From the NCBI RefSeq assembly GCF_001642795.1, contig NZ_LKEH01000017.1, positions 87,406 through 120,137 of the forward strand: a DNA stretch of 32,732 nucleotides. Reading direction: 5' to 3'. The DNA comes from Pseudomonas viridiflava (lineage in GTDB: Bacteria > Pseudomonadota > Gammaproteobacteria > Pseudomonadales > Pseudomonadaceae). Both the position numbers and the translations under genes were made by a program. Position 1 is the first letter of the stretch. Every line of letters begins with the position of its first letter. Below are positions 1 to 8,485 of the stretch, piece by piece. Under the pieces are notes generated by a model. That model saw nothing but the letters and a program-made list of their open reading frames with translations. It was not told where the DNA came from and made no database searches.

Positions 1-68
1 AGTGTTCTTACTACCGCGCTACAAAAGCACATCAGTGGGGCTGCCTCTCCGGATAGCCAGATGATTTG

Positions 69-103
69 TGTATAACGATGAGCGCGGAGCGTAGGAACGA
101 TCT
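69..103 (-). repeat. Copy of dispersed palindromic repeat
   Basis: Read on the minus strand this block is nearly identical to 32564-32596 near the other end of the window: about 33 shared positions, with one substitution and a short gap. It contains the core GCTCCGCG that also recurs at 32680-32732. Short GC-rich palindromic blocks of this kind are widespread in P. syringae-type genomes. The bases on either side (1-68 and 104-152) show no gene that I can support. Confidence 0.55.
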
Positions 104-152
104 TGAGGACATCTACTGATCGTGTCCATCGCTCTGACCGGAGAAGCAACAA

Positions 153-1178
153 TCACCAGAACCGCTGCTGCGTCAGTCGTCCCCACCACTTTGCTACCAA
201 GCCATCTGCCGACGCCGCCGCTGCCATGCCCATGCGCTCCTGCAGGCTCTTGCGTTGTACGTAGTGCAGATGGAACACATCGGCATCCTTGGCGCGCTCG
301 GCCAGGTATTCATCGCTGGTCTTGAGTTCATCCACCAGTTGCTTGTCCAGCGCAGCCATGCCCAGCCAGACTTCGCCGGTCGCGACCTCATCGATGGAAA
401 GCTGCGGGCGATAACTGGCGACGAAATTCTTGAACAGGTCGTGAGTGATGTCCAGATCCTGCTGAAACTTCTCGCGACCCTTCTCGGTGTTTTCGCCGAA
501 CACCGTCAGCGTGCGTTTGTATTCACCAGCGGTCAGCACTTCAAAGTCGATGTCGTGTTTCTTCAGCAGACGGTTGACGTTGGGCAATTGAGCGACAACG
601 CCAATGGACCCGAGAATCGCAAACGGGGCGCTGATGATTTTGTTGCCGATGCACGCCATCATGTAACCGCCGCTGGCGGCCACCTTGTCGATACAGATGG
701 TCAGCGGAATGCCTGCCTGACGTATACGGGCCAGCTGCGAAGACGCCAGCCCATAGCTGTGAACCATACCGCCGCCGCTTTCCAGACGCAGCACCACTTC
801 GTCCTTGTCGGTGGCCAGTGTCAGCAGTGCCGTGATCTCGTGGCGCATGCTTTCGGTGGCAGAGGCCTTGATATCCCCATCGAAGTCCAGCACGTAAACG
901 CGGGCCTTCTCTTCGATCTTGTCCTTCTTCTCTTTCTTCAGCGCCTTGGCCTGCTCCTTGCGAAGCGCCTTGAGGCGATCCTTGCCCAGCAGCGACTGTT
1001 CCAGACGCTCGCGCAGACCTTTGTAGAAGTCATTGAGGCGCGTGACCTGCAATTGTCCGGCGGTTTTGCGACGTCCCTTGCCACGCATGGACGCAATGGC
1101 GACCAGCACCACGATGATGGCAACCACCAGCGTGACTGTCTTGGCCAGAAAACTGGCGTAATCGACAACGAACTCCAC
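153..1178 (-). CDS. sohB: SohB-type inner-membrane serine peptidase (family S49)
   Basis: 341-aa protein of the SppA/SohB peptidase family, which cleaves membrane and periplasmic peptides. One N-terminal membrane segment (about residues 9-30) is followed by a basic, Lys-rich linker (33-92) and a single S49 domain. The likely nucleophile is Ser169 in ASGGYMMA, and the likely general base is Lys221 in GEYKRTLT, by analogy with the Ser-Lys dyad of SppA enzymes. The start is GTG, with AGGA about 8 bases upstream. Its length fits SohB and is far shorter than double-domain SppA. It is transcribed divergently from the histidine phosphatase gene. The long open frame on the opposite strand is a shadow. 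Confidence 0.93.
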   Translation of the reverse strand: MEFVVDYASFLAKTVTLVVAIIVVLVAIASMRGKGRRKTAGQLQVTRLNDFYKGLRERLEQSLLGKDRLKALRKEQAKALKKEKKDKIEEKARVYVLDFDGDIKASATESMRHEITALLTLATDKDEVVLRLESGGGMVHSYGLASSQLARIRQAGIPLTICIDKVAASGGYMMACIGNKIISAPFAILGSIGVVAQLPNVNRLLKKHDIDFEVLTAGEYKRTLTVFGENTEKGREKFQQDLDITHDLFKNFVASYRPQLSIDEVATGEVWLGMAALDKQLVDELKTSDEYLAERAKDADVFHLHYVQRKSLQERMGMAAAASADGLVAKWWGRLTQQRFW

Positions 1179-1317
1179 GGATAATCCTCACTTGCATTGC
1201 GCCCTTACCAATCAAGGGCCGCGATGTCGCCAGCATACCGACGCCCCCTCACGATCACCAGCGGCAAGGGTTACCAGCCATTAAAACGGTGATTTCAAAC
1301 GAGCGTATGTTTTTTTA

Positions 1318-1345
1318 TTGACAGCTCCCCGGCATCCCTCATAAC
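1318..1345 (+). promoter_or_regulatory. Candidate sigma-70 promoter for the histidine phosphatase gene
   Basis: A perfect -35 hexamer TTGACA (1318-1323) is followed after 16 bases by CATAAC (1340-1345), which matches the -10 consensus at four of six positions. An initiation site near 1352 would leave about 30 bases of leader before the GTG at 1382. The run of seven T just upstream is AT-rich, unlike its surroundings. This is sequence inspection only. Confidence 0.5.
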
Positions 1346-1381
1346 CTCGCCAGACCTTCAACGTACCGAGACGAACCGGAC

Positions 1382-2092
1382 GTGGGCAGCATCTACCTGA
1401 TACGACATGGCCAGGCCTCATTTGGTGCAGACGATTACGACGTCCTGTCGCCTGTGGGCATTCGTCAGGCACAGATTGTCGGCGCACACCTTGTGGATCT
1501 GGGTATCAGCTTCGATCGTTGCATCTCCGGCGACCTGCGTCGTCAGAAAGACACCGCGCTCAATGCGCTGGCCCAGTTCGGCGAAGCCGGTCTGAATGTG
1601 CCGGAGCTTGAAATCGACAGTGCTTTCGACGAATTCGATGCCGAAGGCGTCATGCGTGCCCTGATCCCCGCCATGCTGTCGCAAGAACCGAAGGCGCTGG
1701 ATATCCTGCGGGATGCCGCCAACAATCGCGCCGAATTTCAGCGCCTGTTTTCACTGATTATCGGTCGCTGGATCGGTGGTCAGCACGACACCCTCGGCCT
1801 GCAGAGCTGGCTGGGTTTCGTCGCAAGGGTAAAGGCGGGGCTGGACCGGATCGTCCAGAACGCAGCGCCCAATGAGCGCATCGCCGTGTTCACCTCCGGC
1901 GGCACCATTACCGCGCTGCTGCATCTGATTACAGGCATGCCTGCACAGCAGGCATTCGAACTCAACTGGCACATCGTCAACACTTCGTTGCACCGGCTAG
2001 GCTTCAGAGACAACGAAGTGACCTTGGCTTCCTTCAACGGTTATACGCACCTGCAACTGCTGAAGGCGCCGGAGCTCATCACCTATCGCTGA
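1382..2092 (+). CDS. Histidine phosphatase superfamily protein (phosphoglycerate-mutase-like)
   Basis: 236 aa. The N-terminal LIRHGQA motif places the phospho-accepting histidine at His9 and its partner Arg8. A second typical block, FTSGGTITALL near residue 170, precedes the late conserved region. The RHG motif sits at the very N-terminus, so the GTG at 1382 is the only sensible start even though its ribosome site is weak. The substrate cannot be told from sequence; relatives include phosphoglycerate mutases and broad phosphatases. It is followed 68 bases later by the SCP2-domain gene, probably in the same transcript, which ends at the terminator at 2508-2538. Confidence 0.85.
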   Translation: MGSIYLIRHGQASFGADDYDVLSPVGIRQAQIVGAHLVDLGISFDRCISGDLRRQKDTALNALAQFGEAGLNVPELEIDSAFDEFDAEGVMRALIPAMLSQEPKALDILRDAANNRAEFQRLFSLIIGRWIGGQHDTLGLQSWLGFVARVKAGLDRIVQNAAPNERIAVFTSGGTITALLHLITGMPAQQAFELNWHIVNTSLHRLGFRDNEVTLASFNGYTHLQLLKAPELITYR

Positions 2093-2160
2093 GCAGGCCA
2101 AAAGCGCGCTCGTCGGGCGCCAGAAATCACCAACATCAGAACCCATAAAAGGATCAAGAC

Positions 2161-2478
2161 ATGACCTCAACAGCTGACGCCGTGAAAACCATGCAAGCCA
2201 AGTTCAACCCAAGCGCCGCTGCCGGCCTGGACCTGGTATTCGGTTTCCATATCACCGACGAAGACAAGTACTACGCTCTGATCGTCAAGGACAGCACCTG
2301 CGACCTGCAGGAAGGCGAGAACCCTGATGCCAACGTCACGCTGGTGATGGACAGCCAAACGCTCAAAGGCATTGTCAGCGGCGAAACCGACGGCATGCAG
2401 GCTTTTATGGGCGGCAAGCTGCGCGCTGAAGGCGACATGATGCTGGCGATGAAGCTGAGCGAACTGTTTCCGGTATAA
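2161..2478 (+). CDS. SCP2 sterol-binding domain protein
   Basis: 105-aa single-domain protein of the SCP-2 fold, a small hydrophobic-pocket lipid or acyl-CoA carrier. It shows the typical run in which a DANVTLVMDSQTLKGIVSGE-like strand-helix unit is followed by FMGGKLRAEGDMMLAMKLSELF. It has no signal peptide, so it should be cytoplasmic. AAAGGATC about 8 bases upstream supports the ATG. Its neighbours, a histidine phosphatase before it and an APH-like kinase and SDR after it, often travel together in Pseudomonas and suggest lipid or fatty-acyl metabolism. The specific ligand is unknown. Confidence 0.88.
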   Translation: MTSTADAVKTMQAKFNPSAAAGLDLVFGFHITDEDKYYALIVKDSTCDLQEGENPDANVTLVMDSQTLKGIVSGETDGMQAFMGGKLRAEGDMMLAMKLSELFPV

Positions 2479-2507
2479 ATCCAGGAAAACGCTTGATGCA
2501 TCTGAAG

Positions 2508-2538
2508 AAACCGAAGCCGACAGGCTTCGGTTTTTTTT
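2508..2538 (+). terminator. Rho-independent terminator after the SCP2-domain gene
   Basis: The 8-bp perfect stem CCGAAGCC / GGCTTCGG (2511-2518 and 2523-2530, loop GACA) is extended by A-T pairs and followed directly by eight T. It closes the histidine phosphatase-SCP2 transcript, so the phosphotransferase gene at 2687 needs its own promoter. Confidence 0.92.
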
Positions 2539-2686
2539 CGCCTGACCGTTCATGTCCAGTGATCAAGGCCGCTGATTGAGCGGCAACACGCTAGCCTATA
2601 AAGCGGTCCGGCAGTTGTTCGCGGGCTCGCCTATCATTAGATTAGTCAATGTTTCTGGCTGACCATAATAAGCAGAAGGGATAAGC

Positions 2687-3754
2687 ATGGCGCTGACCGA
2701 CCAGTCCACGGACATCCGTAGCGGCGAAGAACTTGACGTCGCCCTCATCGATCCGTATCTCAAAAACCATCTTCCGGAGCTGCATGGCACGCCGCTTATC
2801 AGTCAGTTTCCGGGCGGCGCCTCGAATCTCACCTACCTGATCCAGTATCCCGAACGGGAACTGGTGCTGCGTCGGCCGCCCTTCGGGCACAAGGCGCGCT
2901 CGGCCCACGACATGGGCCGCGAATATCGCATCCTCAATCAACTCAAGGACGCGTTTCCCTACTGCCCTCAGGCTTACCTGCACTGCACCGACGAATCGGT
3001 CATCGGGTCCGAGTTCTATCTGATGGAACGCGTCCAGGGCATCATCCTGCGTTCGGACCTGCCACCCGCGCTGGGTCTGGACGCAAGGCAGACCGAGGAC
3101 CTGTGCAAGAGCTTTATCGACAAGCTGGTGGACCTTCACCGGGTCGATTATCAGGCCTGTGGCCTGGGCGATCTGGGCAAACCCCACGGCTACGTGCAGC
3201 GGCAGATTCTGGGCTGGACCGAACGCTACGAGAAAGCCATGACCCCCGACGCGCCCGCGTGGGATCAGGTCAAGGCCTGGCTGGCTGCGAAGATGCCAGC
3301 CGACTCACCGGTTGCCAGCATCGTCCACAACGACTACCGCTTCGATAACGTGATCCTCGACCCGGAAAACCCGATGCACATCATCGGCGTGCTGGACTGG
3401 GAACTGACCACCCTGGGCGATCCGCTGATGGACCTGGGCAACACCCTCGCCTACTGGATTCAGGCCGATGACCCGGCGCCCGTGCAACTGATGCGTCGTC
3501 AGCCCAGCCATGCGCCCGGCATGTTGACCCGCCAGCAATTCGTGGATTACTACGCGGAACGCGCCGGCGTGCGGATCGACAACTTCGATTTCTATTACAC
3601 CTACGGCCTGTTTCGTCTGGCCGGTATCGTGCAGCAGATCTATTACCGGTTCTATCACGGCCAGACGCAGGACAAACGCTTCGCACAGTTCATTCACATG
3701 AACCGGCTGCTGGAGCAGATGAGCCTCAATGTAATTGCCAAATCCAGCCTTTGA
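2687..3754 (+). CDS. APH-like phosphotransferase family protein (acyl-CoA-dehydrogenase-associated type)
   Basis: 355 aa, aminoglycoside-phosphotransferase/choline-kinase fold. The N-lobe contains GGASNLTYLI (about 44-53), a loop that contacts nucleotide. The Brenner motif HNDYRFDNVILD lies near residues 214-225, with the catalytic Asp in HND. The metal-binding segment GVLDWELTTLGDPLMDLG follows at about 233-250. Proteins of this subgroup are usually found beside acyl-CoA dehydrogenases or SDRs and are fused to an ACAD domain in animals (ACAD10/11), so a role in phosphorylating hydroxy-acyl intermediates is more likely than drug resistance; that is inference. AGAAGGGAT precedes the ATG. The stop codon lies 23 bases before the chosen SDR start. 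Confidence 0.85.
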   Translation: MALTDQSTDIRSGEELDVALIDPYLKNHLPELHGTPLISQFPGGASNLTYLIQYPERELVLRRPPFGHKARSAHDMGREYRILNQLKDAFPYCPQAYLHCTDESVIGSEFYLMERVQGIILRSDLPPALGLDARQTEDLCKSFIDKLVDLHRVDYQACGLGDLGKPHGYVQRQILGWTERYEKAMTPDAPAWDQVKAWLAAKMPADSPVASIVHNDYRFDNVILDPENPMHIIGVLDWELTTLGDPLMDLGNTLAYWIQADDPAPVQLMRRQPSHAPGMLTRQQFVDYYAERAGVRIDNFDFYYTYGLFRLAGIVQQIYYRFYHGQTQDKRFAQFIHMNRLLEQMSLNVIAKSSL

Positions 3755-3777
3755 TGACATCAGAACAAGGAAAAGAC

Positions 3778-4545
3778 ATGTCCAGAACCCAACTCTTCGA
3801 CCTCGACGGCAAAATCGCTTTCGTTTCCGGCGCCAGTCGCGGGATCGGTGAGGCCATTGCCCGCCTGCTGGCCCAGCAAGGCGCCCATGTCATCGTGTCC
3901 AGTCGTAAAATCGACGGGTGCCAGACCATCGCCGACGCAATCATCGCAGAAGGCGGCAAGGCCACTGCAATCGCGTGTCATATCGGCGAAATGGAACAGA
4001 TCGGCAGCGTCTTCGCGCAGATTCGGGAACAGTTCGGGCGTCTGGACATTCTGGTCAACAATGCCGCCACCAACCCGCAATTCTGCAACGTGCTGGACAC
4101 CGACCTCAGCGCGTTCCAGAAAACCGTGGACGTGAACATTCGCGGCTATTTCTTCATGTCGGTGGAAGCCGGCAAGCTGATGCGCGAGACCGGCGGCGGC
4201 AGCATCATCAACGTGGCGTCGATCAACGCGGTATCACCTGGCGCGTTCCAGGGCGTCTATTCGATGACCAAGGCTGCAGTGATCAACATGACCAAAGTAT
4301 TCGCCAAGGAATGCGCGGGCTTCGGCATCCGCTGCAACGCCCTGCTGCCCGGCCTGACCGACACCAAATTCGCTTCGGCGCTGGTCAAGAACGACGCGAT
4401 CCTGAACATGGCGCTGGCGCAGATACCGCTCAAGCGCGTGGCAGCGCCTAGTGAAATGGCTGGAGCCGTCTTGTACCTTGCCAGCGAGGCTTCCAGCTAC
4501 ACCACTGGCGTTGCGCTGAACGTGGATGGCGGTTTCCTGTCCTGA
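3778..4545 (+). CDS. Short-chain dehydrogenase/reductase (SDR) family oxidoreductase
   Basis: 255 aa, classical SDR. It has the cofactor motif SGASRGIGE (17-25), the structural NNA (94-96) and the catalytic Ser148, Tyr161 and Lys165 (YSMTK). The C-terminus shows the usual GVALNVDGG. Arg21 and Ser41-Arg43 after strand two hint at NADP(H), which is uncertain. I place the start at the ATG at 3778, because AAGGA lies 6 bases before it and family members begin near this point. A TTG at 3751 would add nine poorly conserved residues and overlap the upstream stop. It is co-transcribed with the phosphotransferase and probably acts on the same unidentified lipid or hydroxy-acyl substrate. Confidence 0.9.
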   Translation: MSRTQLFDLDGKIAFVSGASRGIGEAIARLLAQQGAHVIVSSRKIDGCQTIADAIIAEGGKATAIACHIGEMEQIGSVFAQIREQFGRLDILVNNAATNPQFCNVLDTDLSAFQKTVDVNIRGYFFMSVEAGKLMRETGGGSIINVASINAVSPGAFQGVYSMTKAAVINMTKVFAKECAGFGIRCNALLPGLTDTKFASALVKNDAILNMALAQIPLKRVAAPSEMAGAVLYLASEASSYTTGVALNVDGGFLS

Positions 4546-4585
4546 CCAGCCAGCGCTGAGGTAACCTCAAAGCTGCGATATGAAT

Positions 4586-4624
4586 TATATTTTCCATTAA
4601 TTAATTATTTGGAATATATTTTCC
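4586..4624. promoter_or_regulatory. AT-rich candidate operator/promoter upstream of the Gfo/Idh/MocA gene
   Basis: In a GC-rich region this spacer is almost pure A/T. It carries the direct repeat TATATTTTCC at 4586-4595 and 4615-4624. The palindrome ATTAATTAAT lies between them (4596-4605), and TTTCC opposite TGGAA (4610-4614) gives partial inverted symmetry. This looks like a two-site operator for a repressor or activator overlapping a promoter. No regulator gene is adjacent, so the cognate protein is unknown. Confidence 0.45.
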
Positions 4625-4654
4625 GCATAACAACAATCCTTTCTGGAGAATGTC

Positions 4655-5803
4655 ATGCGGGAAACCACTTCTTCCACCCTTCCGGAATACGGTATCGGTC
4701 TTATTGGTACCGGTTTCATGGGCCGTGCTCACGCGCTGGCATTCGGCAACGCCAACGCGGCCCTTGACCTTCCCGCACGCATTCGCCTCGCCGCGCTGGC
4801 CGATGCCGACAGCGTACGCGCCGAGCAGTGTGCGCAGGCCTGGGGTTTTGATCGCAGCCATGCCGACTGGCAGCAATTGATCGATGATCCGAGCGTACAA
4901 ATCGTGGCGATCACCACGCCCAACCATCTGCATTTCCCGATGGCCATGGCCGCCATTGCCGCAGGCAAGGCGGTGTACTGCGAAAAACCTTTGGCAGTGA
5001 GCCTGGCCCAGGCCGATCAGATGCGACGCAGCGCCAGAGCCGCAGGCGTCGTGACCCAGGTGGGTTACAACTACCAGCACAACCCCATGATTGGCCTGGC
5101 CCGGGAAATGATCGAGGCTGGCGAACTGGGCGAAATCGTCAGCTTTCAGGGCGAATTCAGTGAAGACTTCATGGGCGATGCGCAGTCGCCCTGGTCGTGG
5201 CGCTGCGAAGCGGCTCATGCAGGCGGAGCCCTGGCCGACCTGGGCAGCCACCTGCTGGCCATGGCGCGCTATCTGCTGGGCGACGTCGAAGCGGTATGTG
5301 CCGATGTCAGCACCGTTCACCGCCAGCGCCCTGCCAGCGCGGGCAGCACCGAACTGCGCGACATTGCCGTCGACGACCAGACCCATGCCCTGCTGCGCTT
5401 CGCCAATGGCGCACGCGGGACCTTCAGCAGCAGCTGGCTCAAGCACGGCTACAAGAATCATCTCAGCTTCGAGATCAGCGGCACCAAAGGCACACTGGCC
5501 TTCGATCAGGAAAGGCTCAACGAACTGCGTCTATACCGCGCCGGAGCGCCCGGCCGGGACGGCTTCCAACGACTGCTGGCAGGCCCTTCACTGCCCGGTT
5601 ACGCCGCGTTCTGCCCTGCGCCGGGTCACCAGCTGGGGTACAACGAACTCAAGGCGCTGGAGGTCCAGGCGCTGATCCTGTCGATGTGCGGCCAAGGCAA
5701 CCGTGGCCCAGACTTCGAGGAAGCCTGGCAGATCGAACGCCTGGCGGCGGCCATTCGCCTGGCCGCCGAGCAGCAACGCTGGATCGCGCTCGCGGATATC
5801 TGA
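4655..5803 (+). CDS. Gfo/Idh/MocA family NAD(P)-dependent oxidoreductase
   Basis: 382 aa. The N-terminal Rossmann domain has GLIGTGFMG (15-23), and the family signature EKPLA (110-114, Lys111 likely catalytic) is present. The C-terminal alpha/beta domain begins near residue 130 and contains GGALADLGSHLLAMARYLLG, whose Asp/His pair is typical of the substrate site. Members oxidise sugars, inositols or related polyols, and this one most resembles sugar or inositol dehydrogenases; the substrate cannot be assigned. CTGGAGAA is placed 7 bases before the ATG. It stands alone behind its own AT-rich control region, so it is probably an inducible single-gene unit. Confidence 0.85.
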   Translation: MRETTSSTLPEYGIGLIGTGFMGRAHALAFGNANAALDLPARIRLAALADADSVRAEQCAQAWGFDRSHADWQQLIDDPSVQIVAITTPNHLHFPMAMAAIAAGKAVYCEKPLAVSLAQADQMRRSARAAGVVTQVGYNYQHNPMIGLAREMIEAGELGEIVSFQGEFSEDFMGDAQSPWSWRCEAAHAGGALADLGSHLLAMARYLLGDVEAVCADVSTVHRQRPASAGSTELRDIAVDDQTHALLRFANGARGTFSSSWLKHGYKNHLSFEISGTKGTLAFDQERLNELRLYRAGAPGRDGFQRLLAGPSLPGYAAFCPAPGHQLGYNELKALEVQALILSMCGQGNRGPDFEEAWQIERLAAAIRLAAEQQRWIALADI

Positions 5804-5877
5804 CAGGCTTCCTGCAACATTCGGCAAAGGGTTAGAATGCGCCGCCATTCTGCCCTTCTGCCAATAAGCCGCCCTCC

Positions 5878-6657
5878 ATGCCTTTCGAACTCAGCGTCGA
5901 CCTGACCACCCTCGCCATTCTGGCGGTGGTTGCCTTCATTGCCGGATTCATCGACGCCATCGCAGGCGGCGGCGGACTGCTGACCACGCCAGCCCTGATG
6001 ACCGCAGGCCTGCCGCCTCATCTGGTACTGGGCACCAACAAGCTCAGCTCGACGTTCGGCTCGGCGACTGCCAGCTTCACGTTCTACCGGCGCAAGCTGT
6101 TCGATCCGAAACAGTGGGTTCACGCCATTGTCGGCACGGCTGTCGGCGCGGCAATCGGCGCAGTGATTGCTCATTATCTGCCTGCCGAATGGCTGAATCA
6201 GATGCTGCCAGTGATTGTGTTCGGCTGCGGCCTGTACCTGCTGTTTGGCGGCACACCCAAGGCGCCGCTGGACAGCGATGCTCCGATCAAGAAGAAATGG
6301 CAACTGCCTCAGGGGATGGGTCTGGGCTTCTACGACGGCGTCGCAGGCCCTGGAACCGGCGCTTTCTGGACGGTCAGCACACTACTGATTTACCCGGTCG
6401 ATCTGGTCAAGGCCAGCGGCGTAGCGCGCAGCATGAACTTCGTCAGCAATGCGGTGGCGCTGTCGGTGTTCATGTTCTCGGGTCAGGTGGATTACGTGAT
6501 CGGCCTTTGCATGGGTCTGGCGGTGATGCTCGGCGCCTACTTCGGGGCAGGAACGGCGATCAAGGGCGGCGCGAAATTCATCCGCCCTGTGTTCATCACT
6601 GTGGTACTGGGCCTGACCGTGCGTCTAGCCTGGCAACACTGGTTCGGGGGCGCCTGA
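5878..6657 (+). CDS. TauE/SafE family (TSUP) membrane permease
   Basis: 259 aa and strongly hydrophobic, with about eight predicted membrane segments. The N-terminal half-repeat signature [17 protein letters not shown] (about 24-40) and the mirrored [14 protein letters not shown] (about 150-163) are the paired glycine-rich loops of the sulfite/sulfonate exporter family. The family moves sulfite, sulfoacetate or other organic anions across the inner membrane, and no neighbour indicates the substrate. A TAGAAT-type -10 (5833-5838) lies 40 bases upstream, though I see no good -35. The 3' end overlaps the convergent nudC by 33 bases, which leaves no room for a dedicated terminator. Confidence 0.88.
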   Translation: MPFELSVDLTTLAILAVVAFIAGFIDAIAGGGGLLTTPALMTAGLPPHLVLGTNKLSSTFGSATASFTFYRRKLFDPKQWVHAIVGTAVGAAIGAVIAHYLPAEWLNQMLPVIVFGCGLYLLFGGTPKAPLDSDAPIKKKWQLPQGMGLGFYDGVAGPGTGAFWTVSTLLIYPVDLVKASGVARSMNFVSNAVALSVFMFSGQVDYVIGLCMGLAVMLGAYFGAGTAIKGGAKFIRPVFITVVLGLTVRLAWQHWFGGA

Positions 6658-7461
6658 TCGCTCGGCCAGATAGGCCTCGATCAAATAACGCGCAATGGAA
6701 CGATTGGCTGGCAGGGGTGGCAGGTCATCGATCCGGAACCAGCGTGCGTCCTCGATTTCATCGGCCTGAGGCACAATCTCACCGCTGTCGTATTCAGCAT
6801 GAAAGCCCAGCATCATCGAATGCGGAAACGGCCAGCACTGGCTGCCCATGTATTTGAGGTTTTTGATGCGCACCTGCACCTCTTCCATCACCTCACGACG
6901 CACACAATCCTCGGCTGACTCACCGGGCTCGACGAACCCCGCCAGCGTACTGTAAACGCCCGTCACAAAGCGTGGCGACCGTGCCAGCAGGATCTCGTCG
7001 CCGCGAGTGATCAGCACGATCATGGAAGGTGAAATGCGCGGATAGAGCCGCAGGTTGTCATGTTCGCAGTACATGGCGCGCTCGCCATGCACCTGCACCG
7101 TCGGACGGCCGCAGGCCCCGCAGAAACGGTGCTCCCGGGCCCAGGTGCTGATCTGCGCTGCGTAACCCAGCATTTCGAAGATGGCAAAGTCACCCTCCAG
7201 CATGAACTGCCGCAGGCCCTGCCACGAACAGCCCTCAACCGCTACCGACCGCTCAAGCACCAGCAGATAGACGGCCTCGCCATCAAAGTGACCGATGCCG
7301 TGCTCGCTCTGTACCGGCAGGTCCAGCCCCTTTAGCCAGGCTCTGGGGAACATCACCCCGTTGCTGTCCAGCAGAAATCCCTGGTCACCATGGACCACGG
7401 CCCAACCGCCACTGGCCTCGATATCCAGTACCGCGGTCGTCCAACGCTCCGGGCGCGTCAT
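6625..7461 (-). CDS. nudC: NADH pyrophosphatase / NAD-RNA decapping Nudix hydrolase NudC
   Basis: 278 aa. It hydrolyses NAD(H) and removes NAD caps from RNA 5' ends. An N-terminal NUDIX-like domain is followed by a zinc ribbon (CGAC at 114-117), then the Nudix box starting at Gly175 (GFVEPGE, REVMEE at 189-194). After it comes a version of the NudC-specific SQPWPFPxS motif, here SQCWPFPHS (207-215). The zinc ribbon is odd: the third ligand Cys132 is present, but the fourth position is Asp135 (YCEHD) instead of Cys. The start is the ATG at 7461. It faces the permease and overlaps its 3' end. Confidence 0.9.
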   Translation of the reverse strand: MTRPERWTTAVLDIEASGGWAVVHGDQGFLLDSNGVMFPRAWLKGLDLPVQSEHGIGHFDGEAVYLLVLERSVAVEGCSWQGLRQFMLEGDFAIFEMLGYAAQISTWAREHRFCGACGRPTVQVHGERAMYCEHDNLRLYPRISPSMIVLITRGDEILLARSPRFVTGVYSTLAGFVEPGESAEDCVRREVMEEVQVRIKNLKYMGSQCWPFPHSMMLGFHAEYDSGEIVPQADEIEDARWFRIDDLPPLPANRSIARYLIEAYLAERSGAPEPVLPG

Positions 7462-7500
7462 GGAAAAACTCCTCTGTTCGAACGCAAGCGTACTACCGCT

Positions 7501-8313
7501 TCAATTGTCGAAGACTGGCTTCTGCTTGCTCATCTGGGCAACCATTGCCAGCTTCAGGTCCGCTGATTGCAACATGGCAGCGTTCCAGATAGCAACGTGC
7601 TCAAGCCCATCATCCACGCTGTGGTCACGCATGTAGCCGATCATCTGCTTGGTGCCTTCAATGGCAATCGGCGACTTTTCGGCAATCTGTCGAGCGATGG
7701 CCATCACGCCGTCAAGCAACGCGGCTTTATCGGTAAAGCACTGGTTGATGAGGCCGATACGCAGCGCCTCATCGGCTTCGACCATACGCCCCGTGTAGGC
7801 CAGCTCGCGCATGATGCCGTCCGGGATGATTCGCGGCAGGCGTTGCAGGGTGCCGACATCGGCCGCCATGCCCATGTCGATTTCGCGAATCGCGAACTGC
7901 ACATCGGCTGCGGCGTAGCGCATGTCGCACGCCGACACCAGATCGATTGCACCGCCCAGACAGTAGCCCTGAATCGCCGCAAGGACTGGCTTGCGACACG
8001 TGTCCACGGCAGTGAACGAGGCCTGCATGTCGAGGATGGTGCGCCTGAGCACCCGCGCATTACGCCCGGCATCCTTGCCGAGCTGGCCTGCGACCGACGC
8101 GAGCATCTTCAGGTCGATACCGGACGAGAAATGTTTGCCCGCGCCGCTGAGCACCACCACCCGCACCTCATCCTCACGCTCGATCCACTGGAAGATCTCG
8201 ATGATCTCGGTCCAGAACGCGTCGCTCATGGCGTTGATCTTGTCAGCACGATTGATCTGCACATGGGCAATGTTGTCGTTCAGTTCAACCAGAAAGGTTT
8301 GGTAGTCGCGCAC
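7501..8313 (-). CDS. Crotonase-family protein, dienoyl-CoA isomerase-like
   Basis: 270 aa from the GTG at 8313, or 280 from the ATG at 8343. The oxyanion-hole segments SGIDLKML and GYCLGGAIDLVSACDMRYA are typical of enoyl-CoA hydratase/isomerases. The active-site stretch REIDMGMAADVG carries the Glu and Asp pair found in delta3,5-delta2,4-dienoyl-CoA isomerase (mammalian ECH1), rather than the two Glu of hydratases. This suggests isomerisation of dienoyl-CoA during breakdown of unsaturated fatty acids. I prefer GTG because GAGGA lies 7 bases before it, whereas the ATG has no ribosome site and lies only 6 bases past a TATAGT -10-like box (8350-8355). It is divergent from the kaiC-like gene. 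Confidence 0.83.
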   Translation of the reverse strand: MRDYQTFLVELNDNIAHVQINRADKINAMSDAFWTEIIEIFQWIEREDEVRVVVLSGAGKHFSSGIDLKMLASVAGQLGKDAGRNARVLRRTILDMQASFTAVDTCRKPVLAAIQGYCLGGAIDLVSACDMRYAAADVQFAIREIDMGMAADVGTLQRLPRIIPDGIMRELAYTGRMVEADEALRIGLINQCFTDKAALLDGVMAIARQIAEKSPIAIEGTKQMIGYMRDHSVDDGLEHVAIWNAAMLQSADLKLAMVAQMSKQKPVFDN

Positions 8314-8411
8314 GGCTTGATCCTCAGGCAGGTGAATTTCCATCGTTGGACTATAACAATCCAGTCACGATTGCTGTCAGGCGACTGTTGTGACATTTGC
8401 CGGACCCATAT

Positions 8412-8428
8412 GCCCTTGTGGCAAGGGC
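8412..8428. promoter_or_regulatory. Perfect inverted repeat in the crotonase/kaiC divergent spacer
   Basis: GCCCTTG (8412-8418) and CAAGGGC (8422-8428) are perfectly complementary around a TGG centre. A second, looser pair, GTCAC (8364-8368) and GTGAC (8390-8394), lies nearby. Either may be an operator for the divergent genes. There is no T-run, so it is not a terminator. Confidence 0.35.
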
Positions 8429-8485
8429 GCAGGCCAGGCGGGCCACCAAATAGTCTGAACCGTCGTAGTGCCATGATGTCCAGTA

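Noticed and set aside
255..1184. 309-codon open frame opposite sohB
   Set aside because: Complete antisense to a well-supported gene; composition and lack of known motifs indicate a codon-bias shadow.
3751..3777. TTG start for the SDR gene
   Set aside because: ATG 3778 has a correctly spaced AAGGA, and the SDR fold begins just after it.
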